6,795 nt of DNA from an uncultured Roseiflexaceae bacterium (GTDB lineage Bacteria > Chloroflexota > Chloroflexia > Chloroflexales > Roseiflexaceae): NCBI GenBank assembly GCA_937974195.1, contig CALJIC010000285.1:1-6795 (forward strand), written 5' to 3'. The first letter of the stretch is position 1. The number at the start of each line of letters is the position of its first letter. The notes beneath the pieces are model-generated. The model had not been told where the DNA came from and did not search any database. It saw only the letters and a list, made by a program, of their open reading frames with translations. The position numbers and the translations under genes are program-made. Shown piece by piece: positions 6,535 through 6,795 of this stretch.

Positions 6535-6543
6535 CCACCCGCG

Positions 6544-6562
6544 CCAGGGACTGCGGCCCTGG
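6544..6562. repeat. 6-bp inverted repeat
   Basis: CCAGGG (6544-6549) and CCCTGG (6557-6562) flank the 7-nt loop ACTGCGG. Arm and loop sizes resemble the hairpin at 6420-6440. Confidence 0.5.
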
Positions 6563-6593
6563 ACCCGCAAGGGAACGCGTACCGTGCCAGTCT

Positions 6594-6712
6594 GCCCGTT
6601 GTCATGCCCACCTACACCGATGTCTGTGTTCCAGGCACAGACTGATGTGCTGCAATGCAACGGACAATGCGGTTAAAAGGAGCGGCTGGTGTGCTGAGGC
6701 ATGACAACGGGC
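6594..6712. repeat. 119-bp element bounded by perfect 15-bp inverted repeats
   Basis: GCCCGTTGTCATGCC (6594-6608) and GGCATGACAACGGGC (6698-6712) are exact reverse complements, 89 nt apart. The centre is less GC-rich than its flanks. It contains a 7-bp hairpin, GTCTGTG/CACAGAC (6622-6628/6636-6642), and a further possible stem, ACACC/GGTGT (6614-6618/6688-6692). As RNA this would fold into a long closing stem with inner helices; as DNA it resembles a miniature inverted-repeat element. No target-site duplication is visible at the flanks and no transposase is present. Confidence 0.6.
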
Positions 6713-6717
6713 GAGCG

Positions 6718-6745
6718 AGGGGATGCGGCATCCCTTGCGGGGATG
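6718..6745. repeat. Two mutually exclusive hairpins sharing one arm
   Basis: GGGATG (6720-6725), CATCCC (6729-6734) and GGGATG (6740-6745) follow one another. The middle arm can pair with either neighbour, with loops of 3 nt (CGG) or 5 nt (TTGCG). The geometry would permit a switch but could equally be a by-product of repeat duplication. Confidence 0.5.
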
Positions 6746-6748
6746 GTT

Positions 6749-6774
6749 CGGAAGGGGCTGCACAGCCCCTTCCG
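6749..6774. repeat. 12-bp near-continuous palindrome
   Basis: CGGAAGGGGCTG (6749-6760) and CAGCCCCTTCCG (6763-6774) are exact complements with only CA between them. It is the most stable local hairpin in the right-end region. No T-run follows on either strand, so it is not a standard terminator. Confidence 0.6.
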
Positions 6775-6795
6775 GCGGGGAGAGCGCGAGAGGGG

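Larger units (their letters stand above)
6478..6581 (+). repeat. Imperfect direct repeat pair
   Basis: Copy one is cccgcagggcaaccgcgta (6478-6496) and copy two is cccgcaagggaacgcgta (6564-6581). They align with 16 identities, two mismatches and one single-base gap, 86 nt apart. Each copy is preceded by GGAC and lies next to an inverted repeat. This suggests that the region grew by duplication of, or insertion of, related repeat units. Confidence 0.5.
6373..6795. other. Gene-free, hairpin-dense intergenic region
   Basis: No reading frame here has a convincing start, protein-like composition and family motifs. The short frames have Arg/Gly/Pro/Ala-rich translations that come from inverted repeats. 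The stretch holds at least seven inverted repeats, one imperfect direct repeat and no T-rich terminator. It looks like dispersed intergenic repeat DNA, possibly including a small structured RNA or miniature element (6594-6712). The operon mRNA probably ends in this region, but no specific terminator can be named. Confidence 0.7.

Noticed and set aside
6382..6676. Short plus-strand frames of 85 and 87 codons in the right-end region
   Set aside because: They cross several hairpins and have no domain or convincing ribosome site. Their openness follows from repeat composition.
6691..6795. GTG-started frame after AAGGAG (6677-6682), open to the right edge
   Set aside because: The frame runs through two strong hairpins and the right arm of the 15-bp inverted repeat, and its Gly/Arg/Pro/Ala-rich translation looks like non-coding repeat. 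It would need sequence beyond the window to revive it.
6373..6795. Possible CRISPR array
   Set aside because: The repeats are inverted, of unequal sequence and irregular spacing. There is no set of near-identical direct repeats separated by uniform spacers, and no cas gene.

Overview
The window is GC-rich chromosomal DNA. It carries a complete but partly equipped uptake operon, one acetyltransferase gene upstream, and a gene-free, hairpin-dense right end. GC-rich coding sequence, a solute-binding lipoprotein with a long Pro/Ala/Glu/Thr linker, and intergenic DNA packed with GC-rich inverted repeats fit a member of the Chloroflexota (class Chloroflexia). This is an inference from style; no marker gene is present.

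Layout. Positions 1-162 are intergenic. They hold an 18-bp dyad and a good leftward -10 box, suggesting a divergent gene that starts just outside the left edge. Positions 163-1149 encode a tandem two-domain GNAT acetyltransferase. A near-ideal sigma-70 promoter (TTGACA, 16 nt, TATAAT; 1168-1195) then drives an operon: a family-5 extracytoplasmic solute-binding lipoprotein (1325-3016), a perfect 13-bp hairpin (3030-3059), a DppB-type permease (3074-4081), a DppC-type permease (4091-4996), and an FGGY-family sugar kinase (4993-6372) whose start overlaps the second permease's stop as ATGA. Positions 6373-6795 contain no convincing gene. They hold at least seven inverted repeats, one of them a perfect 15-bp pair of arms around an 89-nt centre.

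How the genes fit together. The lipoprotein captures a solute outside the membrane, the two permeases form the channel, and the kinase probably phosphorylates a sugar released from the imported molecule. No ATP-binding subunit (DppD/DppF type) is present, so the ATPases must lie elsewhere or be shared. An oligopeptide-class importer coupled to a sugar kinase points to a sugar-containing or sugar-like substrate, such as an oligosaccharide, glycopeptide or cell-wall muropeptide, rather than a plain peptide. The substrate cannot be settled from this window.

The genes belong to known families. The less ordinary material is the regulatory DNA at the left edge, the hairpin between binding protein and permeases, and the repeat-built right end.
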